From NCBI GenBank assembly GCA_933207985.1, contig OW240914.1:288637143-288701142 (forward strand): 64,000 nucleotides of DNA, in the 5' to 3' direction. This stretch comes from Pelobates cultripes (taxonomy: Eukaryota; Chordata; Amphibia; Anura; Pelobatidae). This document shows, one piece after another, positions 53,817 to 63,245 of this stretch. The translations under genes were made by a program, and so were the position numbers. Below the pieces are notes generated by a model, which searched no databases, was not told the DNA's origin, and saw only the letters and a list, made by a program, of their open reading frames with translations. Within the stretch, counting starts at the first letter, position 1. The number at the start of each line of letters is the position of its first letter.

Positions 53817-54614
53817 TAAATACAAATAGCTGAACACTGCTCATAGTTTTTTTATTTGGCAAGGTGCTGGTATGTTTGGGAATGTGCATTCTCAAAATGT
53901 GAGAAAAAGATAAACTGCTTATATACAAATGAGCACAATGCCATATGCATCGATTACAATTGTATAGTTAAATAGGCACTTGTATTTCCCTAGTAATAAC
54001 AGGCTGATAAGTGCTATAGGTCTTTCTTTACCAGCACTCCACCTAGGCTATTCATGAAGATGTGGAGATTTAGTTTCTCAGAGTCATGTACATAATATGG
54101 AGCATTAGATCATATACCAACTTATCTGTCTCTCTTCTTCCCTCTCTGGATGTCCTTTTTTGTCTCTCACTTCCTGTATGCCTGTCTCAGACAATTGCAC
54201 ACACAATCACACTCAATCAGCCCCACACTATCACACTCTTAAAACTACACACCTACATATTACACTCAGTCAACTATTGCACAGTCACACACAGCCACAA
54301 CACATACCACTCAGGTGTATTGCTTAGGAGAAAGTGAGGAGGAGCAACAAGGGGATGCAAGGAAGAGCAACAAATGGGGAATTAGGAGGAGTGACAAAGA
54401 ACACTTCTTTAATTCATGTACCAGCAGTTTCTAGTTACGCCCCTGTGGAACGGGCAGGGGTATATATAAAACGATATAGAATTATAAATATTAGTGATAT
54501 TAACATATTAGTAATCCAGAGAGAACTCAAAATAACCTTTTGGACCAAGAATTATTTAAAAAAAAAAATTTTTAATATACTACAAAAAAGTTTTTTAAAA
54601 AATCACACGTAAAC
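53817..54614. other. Intronic sequence without supported features
   Basis: 54180-54310 is rich in 'cacacaatcacactc' type repeats. Nothing else is recognised. Confidence 0.5.
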
Positions 54615-54815
54615 ATATGACATAGTTACATAGTTGAAAAAAAAACTTGCGTCTATCAAGTTCAGCCTTCCTCACATATGTTTTTGCTGTTGATGCAAAA
54701 AAAGGCAAAAAAACCATGCTGAAGTGCTTCCAATTTTGCAACAAACTAGGAAAAATTCCTTCTTGACCCCAAAATGGCAGTCAGATCTCTCCTTGGATCA
54801 AGCAGCTATTACCCC
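54615..54815 (-). repeat. LINE 3' tail (same subfamily as 1-2157)
   Basis: The tail matches 1955-2157 in reverse complement, including the short 'catagttacatagttg' repeat at its outer end, 'gcgtctatcaagttcagcc', 'ttttgcaacaaactagg', 'aattccttcttgacccc' and 'ttggatcaagcag'. It is a 5'-truncated insertion of only about 200 bp. Confidence 0.85.
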
Positions 54816-55150
54816 ACTAAACATATTTGATTTTTTTTTTTAGCTGCTTTGTCCTTTAAACACACTATTTACAGATTATACTATACTAAGATCGACTACG
54901 TTTAACACTTTACTGATATAAACTTTATTTCCTTTCTAATTAGAGGATGTGTACATGCTGGTGTAAGAGAGGTAACTACATGTGTGGGTTTATACATATA
55001 TACTGAGTAAAGTCCCTATACTGTCAAATTTCCTGTATAATTGCATTGCCCTACATTTTGTCCCATGTTATATTATATTACCTCCATAAATATTATCCTC
55101 TGTGTTATTGCACAACCTCATATTTTTTTTGCTTGTTTCCATAGTGTTAG
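54816..55150. other. Unique-looking intronic sequence with a possible micro-exon
   Basis: No repeat is recognised. 'ctttatttcctttctaattag' (to 54944) is a good acceptor. It is followed by 17 bases in the right frame and then GTGTAAG (from 54962), a weak donor. See findings. Confidence 0.4.
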
Positions 55151-55936
55151 ATTTTATTAAAGACACGGAGGCTCCTATTATGCTTCTCTTTCTTTTATTT
55201 TCCCTCAGCAGCGAAGAGAGAAATGAGTATAAAAGAGAAAAATTAGCATATCATTAACATATATACATATTCAACAGTGCTACACAAGGGAACCTCCCCC
55301 TTTCAGTATATAAGGTGCAGCACTCTCTTCCTCTTCCTCTTTCTTCGCTGCCCCCTCAGACCAGCTAAGTACCTTTATTACCTTACTTGGGAATTATCTG
55401 TCATTGTATTTACTTTGATTATCCCTGTGCTGTCAGGGCTTGTTTATGTTGCTTTATAGTTGACTTTCATTCCTCCTATATTTTATTCCCTTACTGGGGT
55501 GGGTTCAGGACCCTCTCTATTCCCTTTTGGGCCTACTGGCCCTGTACTCAGTTTGACCGGGTCCCTGGGTTAACCGGGCCCCCCCCGCGTTTCCCCCCAC
55601 CCCCCTGGCCATTTTTTCGGCCCCCTCACTCCCCATCCGGTGGCACACCCCGGCGGGTATTTCCAACTCTGTTTCCGCCGCGCGCGCGCTCTGCGCATGC
55701 GCGGATCACTCGCGGTGGCCATTTTGTTGGTTTCTTGTCGCCGGATGTGCCGGCGGCCATTTTAAATCACCTCACTCAGCGGTTTTCGTTGTTCCGTGGA
55801 GGCTGCACGCTCTCTGCTCCTGCCATCCACACTACCCGGGTATTTCTCTCTCCTGCTCTGTCCTGTGCTCGGATTAAGCAATCCTGCACCTTACCTCTCT
55901 TGCTCTATATTTTTCTATAGCCTTTTCTTTACTACC

Positions 55937-57390
55937 ATGCAGTCTGCCAGTGGTGATTTAGCTGACCACCCAATTCCCCCTAGGGGCACCACGGGCTCTG
56001 ATTCCCAGGCTGACCCCAGCCTCATAGGCTCTGAGGAGTTCCAAAGCCTCCTGGATGCCACTATGTCCAACTCCATTAGCAAGGCCATCTCCTCTGCCAT
56101 GGGAGCTATGTCCTCCAGTATCTCTCAGTCCATCTCCCAGGCCCTTAGGCAGGCCCTCCCTGTCCAATCTGGGCCAGGACTGTCTCCAATTTCCCCTGAA
56201 GGGACTACCGCAGGACATAAGGCGCTTAGCAAGCGCAAACACGCTACTGACCCCCCCCATGCCCAGGTAAAGCCTGGTTTGAATGACACGCCTCAGGCTG
56301 TCGATGATGGCGCGCAACAACCGTGCAATAGAGCTACTGGCCGGGCTACGGCGGCCAGAGAGTGGAAACGGGCACGGGCCCATGACTTATTGTCTGACTC
56401 AGACGAGGATGGGGAGGAAGGGTCAGATGACCAGTTCTCAGATCCCTACGGGGACGAGGCCTCAGGAGACGAGGATCTCCCGGGAACACAATTTCCTTCC
56501 AGACCGGCCCAAACCAAAGCGCAATCAGGGGCCCATGAGACAGAGCCAACCAGTGGCACTAAGGATACCCTGGCTTTTGACCCGGATAATCTTAGACATC
56601 CTCGCTCCGCTGAATGGGAGCCTGCTGAACACATAGCTCAATACCTGGCCCTCAGAGTACGTAAATCCCTCTCACAAGAGGGTCGTAACAAGTTGAGGGC
56701 GGAATGCCCCCGCCCTATCATACCCGATGCAGTGGCAAAAACCCCTGAAGTTGACCCTCAAATTGTGCAGTTCCTGGCCAAGACGGGTTGGAAACCCAAA
56801 AAGGGCCTAGACTATTCGCTGCGCAATTGTCAGGACAAGTTCCTCGACACTCTGGGCCCAGTCACTAAGCTGTATGAATTGCTGGAAACAGCTCAATCGA
56901 GCGGGGCGCCCCTAGACTTCGATGTGGCATTCGGATGGCTCCAACGCCTGGTATGCATGATCGGCAACGCCAATACGGCTATGACGACAGAGCGCAGGAA
57001 GGCCATCCTGCTAAAGATTGAGCCCAAGCTCGCGAGCATGGCCCCCAATGAACCCGGTGCCTCTGCAAAAGGCCTATTATTTGGAGAGTCCTTCGTAAAG
57101 GACCTGGGGTCCTATGTCAAGACCTTTACGGCTTTGGACAAAGCCCAATCCTCCATCAAACGGGTATTCAACCCGAAGGTTTTTGGCGGGGCCGGTATTG
57201 GTAGGAGCCGTCTACCCGGCCACAACCCCCGGGGCTTTTCCAGACCGGGAAGAGGCTCCTTCAACCCTCAGAGGCCGAACCAGGAACGGTCCTTCACCCC
57301 GTTCTTCCCCTCACAAGGACAGCCTTGGCATACCCGCGGCAGTCGAGGAACACCCACGGGAAAGCGCCCTTATGGTGAGTACCATTTTTC
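55937..57390 (+). CDS. DIRS-D gag
   Basis: The frame is open from 55796 to the stop at 57662-57664. The first ATG with a good context is 55937 (MQSASGDLADHP), so I start there. The N-terminus is Ser-rich with a helix (MSNSISKAISSAMGAMSSSI). A basic/acidic linker follows (KRARAHDLLSDSDEDGEEGSDD), and then the conserved core (WEPAEHIAQYLALRVRKSL, KFLDTLGPVTKLYELLETA, AFGWLQRLVCMIGNANTAM, AKGLLFGESFVKDLGSYV). A Gly/Arg/Phe-rich tail (HNPRGFSRPGRGSF) probably binds RNA. The last ~270 bases overlap the RT frame in another phase and may not be translated as gag. Confidence 0.8.
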
Positions 57391-59399
57391 CCCATTCTTC
57401 CCATATATATGTGGGGGGCAGACTGGCCATGTTCTATCAGGCTTGGGCTTTGATCACGTCCGACAGTTGGGTGTTACAGACGGTAGAGGGTTACCACCTA
57501 GAACTGACTGCTCTCCCCGTTCAAGACACTCCCCCAAGGGCAATTCACATGCCTACATCACACCTCGACCTCATCTCTGCGGAGATCAGAGAATTACAGG
57601 CAAAGAATGCCATAGAGGAGATCCCTCTAGACACCCCAGGTTTCGTGAGCAACCTGGTTTTTAGTGCCAAAAAAGGGAGGCGGGGTCCGCCCGGTTATAA
57701 ACCTGCGACCCCTAAATGCCTTCATCCAATACCGGCACTTCAAAATGGAAGGCATTCATTGCCTCAGAGACCTGCTCCTGCCCGGAGACTGGATGGTCAA
57801 ACTAGATTTGCAAGATGCATATCTGACGTTCCCGATAGCAACAATACACAGGGACCTACTCCAGTTCTGCTGGGGAGACAAGAAGTGGCGGTTCACATGC
57901 CTCCCTTTCGGTCTGTCCTCCGCCCCCTGGTGTTTCATGAAGATACTCAAACCAGTGGTGGCCTTCCTCAGATTACACGGAGTCCGCCTCATCATCTACC
58001 TGGACGACATTCTCATACTCTCCGGGACATGGTCCCTGCTGCTAGAGCACTTAAGGTGGACCCTGCACCTCATACAGAACCTGGGCTTCCTTGTAAACGG
58101 GAAGAAATCGGTTCTAACCCCCTCACAACAAATGGAATTCCTTGGATTCCGAATCGACTCTGTCCTACAAATCCTTTGCCTCCCGGCGGAAAAGATGGCC
58201 AACATCAAAAAGGAAATAAGGAAATTATGCACCGACCAGACATATCCCTACGCCAACTGGCACGGGTCATTGGCCTGTTGGCAGCCTCTATCCAAGCGAT
58301 TTTCCCAGGCCCGCTCCACTACCGAGCATTACAGCGCCTGAAAGGGACCTGCCTACGGAGTGGCCACTCGTACGGATCTCACGTTACCCTGGACACGGAA
58401 TCCAGGGAGGAACTGAACTGGTGGCTAACCCACATGGAGGCATGGAACGGCCGGGCGATCTTCGGGTCCACCCCGGACCTGGTGATAGAGTCGGACGCCA
58501 GCTCTATATCCACAGGAGGCAGATGGTCCACGGAAGAGTCCTTCTTACACATAAACTCTCTGGAAATGCTGGAGGCCTCGTTCGCCATTCGCAGTCTCTC
58601 ACCCAAAGGCATCTCATGCTCAATCCTACTCAAGCTGGACAATGTCTCGGCGGTACGATACATAAACCATCTAGGGGGGACCAGGTCCCGCATCCTAGCG
58701 GTTTTGGCCCGAGACTTCTGTAATTACTGTTTACAGAACAATGTGTCCGTTACCGCGGAACACATCCCAGGCCTAGACAATTATACTGCGGACTGGAACT
58801 CCCGCTACTTGAGGGACTCGGGAGATTGGAGACTCCGACCGAATGTCTTCCGCAAAATCTCATCCCTATGGGGACCTTTGAGCATGGACCTGTTTGCATC
58901 TAGACTAAACGCGCAACTACCGAGGATCTGCAGCTGGAGACCGGATCCGGAGGCCAAAGCGACCGCCGCTTTCCTCCAAGATTGGTCCAAGGGCAGGGCG
59001 TACGCCTTCCCGCCTTTCAATCTAATAGCCCGGTGCCTAGCGCACCTCCGACGCTTCAAGAGCTCGCTGGTCCTGTTAACCCCATGCTGGAGATCCCAGC
59101 CTTGGTTTCCACACCTATTGGAGATGGCGATAGACCACCCAAGGCTACTCCCGGACCATCCATCTCTGTTGACCAACCCGGATGGGGAGAACCATCCACT
59201 AGTGGAACAAGGCCTCCTCCGCCTCATGGCTTGGCTCCTTTCCGGGGACCCTGGGAAATCACAGAGGTTTCGAGCACAACTATGCAACTCCTGGCAAACG
59301 CATGGGCACCTGGAACACGGCACGCATACACTGCGGCATGGAGACAGTGGGCCAATTGGTACTTGGAACAATCGTTGGATCCGGTATCTGCCCCTGTGA
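57380..59399 (+). pseudogene. DIRS-D reverse transcriptase / RNase H / methylase-like protein, two compensating frameshifts
   Basis: Domains in order: HLDLISAEIRELQAKNAIEEI and SNLVFSAKKG (57480-57680). The frame then shifts at an A6/G3 run near 57672. VINLRPLNAFI, MVKLDLQDAYL (first Asp), FTCLPFGLSSAPWCFM and RLIIYLDDILIL (catalytic YLDD, about 58000) follow in the new frame. It shifts back near 58240. RNase H comes next (LVIESDASSISTGG, LEMLEASFAIRSL, LLKLDNVSAVRYI, HIPGLDNYTADWNSR). Then comes the block GPLSMDLFASRLNAQLPRI and AYAFPPFNLIARCL, which matches the methylase-like domain of DIRS1 elements. The two one-base shifts cancel, and both lie near homopolymers, so sequencing error is possible. 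Confidence 0.85.
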
Positions 59400-60172
59400 A
59401 GTCGGTGTTAGACTTCCTAACGCACCTGTTCGAAACAGGCAAAGCCTTCCGCACGGTCAACGTATTCCGTTCCGCCATATCAGCCAGACATGACCAGGTG
59501 GACGGACTCCCACTTGGACAGAACCCTCTACTCAAGGGAGTCCGCTTCTCACGTCCCCCTGCATCCAGATATGGATCCTTCTGGGACGTCAACTGTGTGT
59601 TCAGACTTCTAGACGACTGGCCCTCTAACATAGAGCTATCCCTTAAACAACTATCGGCAAAGCTACTTATGCTATTCTGTTTACTATCCTGTAAACGAGT
59701 ATCGGATGTAAGAGCCTTGGACTGGTGGGCCCGCACGTTCACTCCGGAGGGAGTGTCGTTCGATATCTCACGGAGAACTAAATTGGCTACTAAGCAGGTT
59801 TTCTATCCAAGAATCACGAGTTTGCCCAACTTATGCCCAATATCATGCCTGAAGGAGTTCGAGTCTCGCACCTCTACGCTACGTCCGTCCAATGACGGAC
59901 CCCTGTTCATCTCCCTGAAGAAACCTCATCTACCTGTATCTACCCCGACACTAGCAAGGTGGATCAAATGGCTGCTAGCTACGGCCGGGATCGATGTCTC
60001 AGTCTTCTCATCCCACTCTGTTAGAGGCGCCATGGCCTCAAAAGCATCGGCGGCTGGATGTCGCTTGGAAGACATTTTGAAGGCTGTGGATTGGTCTAAG
60101 GAATCCACTTTCCGGAATTTTTACTTTAGACCTATACAACATTTTCCTGATAAGATTATAGCTCAGCTTTAA
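58982..60172 (+). CDS. DIRS-D tyrosine recombinase
   Basis: An open frame of 396 codons overlapping the end of the RT gene by about 420 bases in another phase. It encodes the integrase of the element, which inserts a circular DNA copy. The SAM-like N-terminal domain (NAWAPGTRHAYTAAWRQWANWYLEQ, SVLDFLTHLFETGKAFRTVNVFRSAIS) is followed by the catalytic domain. That has KRVSDVRALDW (Arg I), the mid-domain Lys region, SSHSVRGAMASKAS (His-x-x-Arg) and SKESTFRNFYFRP with the nucleophile Tyr. All catalytic residues are present and there is no stop. The true start is uncertain; upstream ATG codons are lacking, so it may be made by a shifted or internal start. Confidence 0.9.
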   Translation: MVQGQGVRLPAFQSNSPVPSAPPTLQELAGPVNPMLEIPALVSTPIGDGDRPPKATPGPSISVDQPGWGEPSTSGTRPPPPHGLAPFRGPWEITEVSSTTMQLLANAWAPGTRHAYTAAWRQWANWYLEQSLDPVSAPVKSVLDFLTHLFETGKAFRTVNVFRSAISARHDQVDGLPLGQNPLLKGVRFSRPPASRYGSFWDVNCVFRLLDDWPSNIELSLKQLSAKLLMLFCLLSCKRVSDVRALDWWARTFTPEGVSFDISRRTKLATKQVFYPRITSLPNLCPISCLKEFESRTSTLRPSNDGPLFISLKKPHLPVSTPTLARWIKWLLATAGIDVSVFSSHSVRGAMASKASAAGCRLEDILKAVDWSKESTFRNFYFRPIQHFPDKIIAQL

Positions 60173-60175
60173 AAT

Positions 60176-60278
60176 AGCATAATAGGAGCCTCTGTGTCTT
60201 TAATAAAATTCCTAGATTTTACTATTAACATGACGTAAAGTCATGATTTTATTAATGACACGGAGGCGAGTATTATTC
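60176..60278. repeat. DIRS-D internal complementary region
   Basis: It starts right after the recombinase stop. The first half is complementary to the outer left end (55151-55185) and the second half to the outer right end (about 60925-60997), meeting near 'cctagattttac'. In DIRS1 models this region templates the joining of the two ends. Confidence 0.9.
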
Positions 60279-60764
60279 CCTCACTCCCTCCCTGGGTTGG
60301 AAGTGGTGGGATTTTCGCAGCCATACTAGATCTAGACCGAGTCAGGACTTGTCCTCATACTTTCAGGAAGGGTCTTCCCGGCACATTTTTCCATGCTTTA
60401 CGCCTGACCTAGTTGACATTACCTATAGAGCAGAGTGACACTGTATTTTCAGATGTAGATGACAACAGTTTGTATTATGGTTATGCCTGTTATCTATCGA
60501 GTTTATGTCAGTATGCTATGACGTTTTGTTTTCTCTCAGACGCAGAGGACAATAGATGTACTGGAATATCTTACATCCAGTTATCAGTCGAGATTTTACC
60601 ATATTTCTCCTCTCTTTTTAGCCTGATTCCACATGTCAAAGGGACTGAAAGGAGCTTCAAGGTCGACTCCACCTTTCCCCTAGGAAGAGACGTTCAACTT
60701 CCCAAAGTTACAGTTTTCCAGTTCAGAGTTCTTGTTCGGTTTTGACTGGTCTTCGGATCGCTAC
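60279..60764 (+). other. DIRS-D 3' segment
   Basis: It lies between the internal complementary region and the right inverted repeat. The 110-codon open frame at 60413-60745 has no recognisable domain and is probably chance. Confidence 0.5.
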
Positions 60765-60997
60765 AGAAAGAGGAAGAGGAAGAGAGTGCTGCACCTTATA
60801 TACTGAAAGGGGGAGGTTCCCTTGTGTAGCACTGTTGAATATGTATATATGTTAATGATATGCTAATTTTTCTCTTTTATACTCATTTCTCTCTTCGCTG
60901 CTGAGGGAAAATAAAAGAAAGAGAAGCATAATACTCGCCTCTGTGTCATTGATAAAATCATGACTTTACCTCATGTTAATAGTAAAATTTAGGAATT

Positions 60998-61449
60998 GTT
61001 TCTGATATATTGATTTGCATGTTGCCACAATGCCCAAAAATCAAATCATGACCATAAATGCAACATTGCCCAAAGAGGAAACACTTCCCAAACTACCACC
61101 TTACTCAGAAAAAGAAAAATTCCCTGACACGCTCCATCTACTATCCAGTAATATCACATAATATTGAGACAAACAGACATACATTGAATTACACAAGAGG
61201 ACAGACTGACAGGAAGACACTCACTCAGATAGTGGAAGCCACAACAGTAACCCAAGATTCTGCTCATAAGATAAGAAATAAACCCATACCCAAGATGAAT
61301 AGAATACATAGTAATATCTGACATATAATAGTGTTAAAATGTATTTATTCTCTTTTTCTTTTGCAAAGAACAGGAGTTTTAATTGAATTACTGCAAAATA
61401 CTCATTTTGTGAACATTAGACTGTATTTTAATGCTATGTTTCTTTCTAG
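60998..61449. other. Intron sequence upstream of the Kazal exon
   Basis: It ends in a good polypyrimidine tract and acceptor (gctatgtttctttctag/CC). Nothing else is recognised. Confidence 0.6.
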
Positions 61450-61553
61450 CCAAAGTGTCCAGGACGTGATATATGCCCACGAATCTTTATGCCAGTATGT
61501 GGAACTGATGGAGTTGTGTATCCAAGTGAATGTGAGCTCTGTGCAAAAAATAA
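61450..61553 (+). CDS. SPINK-like Kazal inhibitor, Kazal-domain exon
   Basis: The acceptor tttctttctag precedes CCA AAG TGT, and the donor AA/GTAAGTA follows at 61554. The 34 codons plus two bases encode [14 protein letters not shown] then [20 protein letters not shown]. This is the Kazal pattern: five of six Cys with x7 between the second and third (C..PRIFMPV..C), x10 between the third and fourth, x2 between the fourth and fifth, and the invariant VCGTDG and Y. The P1 residue, second after Cys-2, is Arg, pointing to trypsin-like proteases as target. The sixth Cys must be in a further exon. The exon limits match the third exon of SPINK1-type genes, which also starts in phase 0 and ends in phase 2. 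Confidence 0.85.
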
Positions 61554-61896
61554 GTAAGTATAAATTAATATAACTTTAATATTTTAATGACCTTGTGCTT
61601 TGACATCTCACAGATCAAAATAAACCATTTCCTGTAAAAGCCTAGGATGGATGGACAATGTATCGATGATATTTATCTATACCATAAAAAAATAAAAAAA
61701 GACGTGACCAAAGAAGGCCCTCTAGTGGTTTTAGGGGTTGTCAGGCAGCATAGTGTTTTTTATGTAATTTTAGGTGATTTCATTATGTAATATAATTATA
61801 TTCTATTTTTTAATATATCATATTTACTGAGAATTTTCAGCATCCAGCAAACAATATTAATTCCTGCTGTAATTACGTAGTTCCTCACATTTATAT

Positions 61897-61932
<36 letters not shown>

Positions 61933-62065
61933 AATTCCAGAGAATCCTTGCACTCAGGCTGTTGTGAGCTGAGAAATCACTCTGCTAATGTTAGGTTTAG
62001 GGTTATGGTAAGTTAAGGGTTATTGTTGAGTTAGTGGTAATGCTGTATTAGAGGTAGAGATGTCG
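61554..62065. other. Intron sequence with (TA)n
   Basis: A (TA)n of about 28 bp lies at 61902-61929. A ttagggtta-type short repeat is at 61990-62025. No exon is supported. Confidence 0.6.
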
Positions 62066-62590
62066 CGAACCGTCCTATGTAGGGGGAACAGTCTCTATTC
62101 TGCTCTGTGTCAGTGTGTATCATGATCTCTGAGGACAAGTGTCAATCCATATCTGCCAAGTGACCCTATGTAGGAGGAACAGTCTCTATTCTGCTCTGTG
62201 TCAGTGTGTATCAGGGTCTCTGAGGACAGGTGTCAATCCATATCTGCCAAGTGACCCTATGTAGGAGGAACAGTCTCTATTCTGCTCTGTGTCAGTGTGT
62301 ATCATGATCTCTGAGGACAGGTGTCAATCCATATCTGCCAAGTGACCCTATGTAGGGGAACAGTCTCTATTCTGCTCTGTGTCAGTGTGTATCAGGGGCT
62401 CTGAGGACAGGTGTCAATCCATATCTGCCAAGTGACCCTATGTAGGGGGAACAGTCTCTATTCTGCTCTGTGTCAGTGTGTATCTTGATCTCTGAGGACA
62501 GGTGTCAATCCATATCTGCCAAGTGACCCTATGTAGGAGGAACAGTCTCTATTCTGCTGTGTCAGTGTGTATCAGGTGTCAATATACTTA
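62066..62590. repeat. Tandem array, about 91-bp unit, 5.5 copies
   Basis: The unit 'cctatgtaggggaacagtctctattctgctctgtgtcagtgtgtatca..atctctgaggacaggtgtcaatccatatctgccaagtga' starts at about 62073, 62163, 62257, 62347, 62438 and 62528, the last one truncated. Units are over 90 % alike by eye. The sequence just before it ('gagatgtcgcgaacc') resembles a hAT terminus, so this may be another subterminal array. Confidence 0.9.
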
Positions 62591-62990
62591 TACGCATATT
62601 CCCTACACAAGGTCCTCACAAGGCCTTTGGAACACATTTGATACATCCTCAGTGGGCTATGTCTTTTTCTAAGGAAGCACATGTGTAAGTTCAGATATCC
62701 CACAACTTTACAAGCTTTAATTGACCATGTCCTGTCATTTTACACATTTGTGCTTTCTTACACTGCACACATATGGCAGCACCCTGCTACTCTACTCACT
62801 AACCTTCCTTATGCTGCCTACACCTGACCAAGCTCTCAGAGGGTCCACTATACCTCATCATGAATGTAATCCTTACAATTCTTATTATGCCACTTCGGAA
62901 TAGCATAATTTAAATTACATTATGTTTAACCATGCCACCTACATTGTGACACAATATTGGTGCTGGTCATATTCTAGTTTAATTGTAATT
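62591..62990. other. Unassigned non-coding sequence
   Basis: No supported coding frame or repeat is seen. Confidence 0.5.
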
Positions 62991-62994
62991 CTGC

Positions 62995-63245
62995 CCAGCA
63001 AGGCCAATTCCCATCCACAAACTGAAGTATTCACCCATCGGCCCAGCTCATAGCTGGAACCTCGCTTCAAACTCCCTAGGTTATTAGACAGGGCCTCACC
63101 TGTCACAGCCACTCATTTTGAAGCGCTTTACTGTCACCGAGATGCCAACATTCCTTTCACTTTATTCGAGGGCCTCAGTCCCTTGGTCAAATTCATAGCT
63201 AGAGCCTCTCAAAGTCTCTTGGAGGTTAGCAGGGCCTCATCTACC
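62995..63245 (+). repeat. DIRS-A/B-type leader relic
   Basis: It contains 'cagggcctcacctgtcac', 'ttcatagctagagcctctcaaa' and 'gttagcagggcctcatct', the phrases that mark the leaders at 31730-32162 and 16331-16530. No gag follows, so only the 5' part is present. Confidence 0.5.

Larger units (their letters stand above)
55151..60997 (+). mobile_element. Full-length DIRS retrotransposon (DIRS-D)
   Basis: The left (55151-55344) and right (60765-60953) ends are inverted repeats of each other, e.g. 'ctctcttcctcttcctctttc' against 'gaaagaggaagaggaagagag'. An internal complementary region at 60176-60278 carries, back to back, the reverse complement of the outer left end (gcataataggagcctctgtgtct...) and of the outer right end (…gacacggaggcgagtatta). 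This is the hallmark of DIRS1 elements, which replicate through a circular form. Three genes lie between: gag, RT/RNase H/methylase-like, and tyrosine recombinase. No target duplication is seen or expected. Confidence 0.93.

Noticed and set aside
55387..55920. 177-codon frame at the start of DIRS-D
   Set aside because: It lies in the leader, is Pro/Arg-rich from GC bias, and does not match any DIRS protein.
62005..62030. Possible last SPINK exon ending G-Y-C-stop (ggttattgttga)
   Set aside because: A TAA stop lies in frame a few codons upstream, there is no acceptor, and the sequence is part of a ttagggtta simple repeat.
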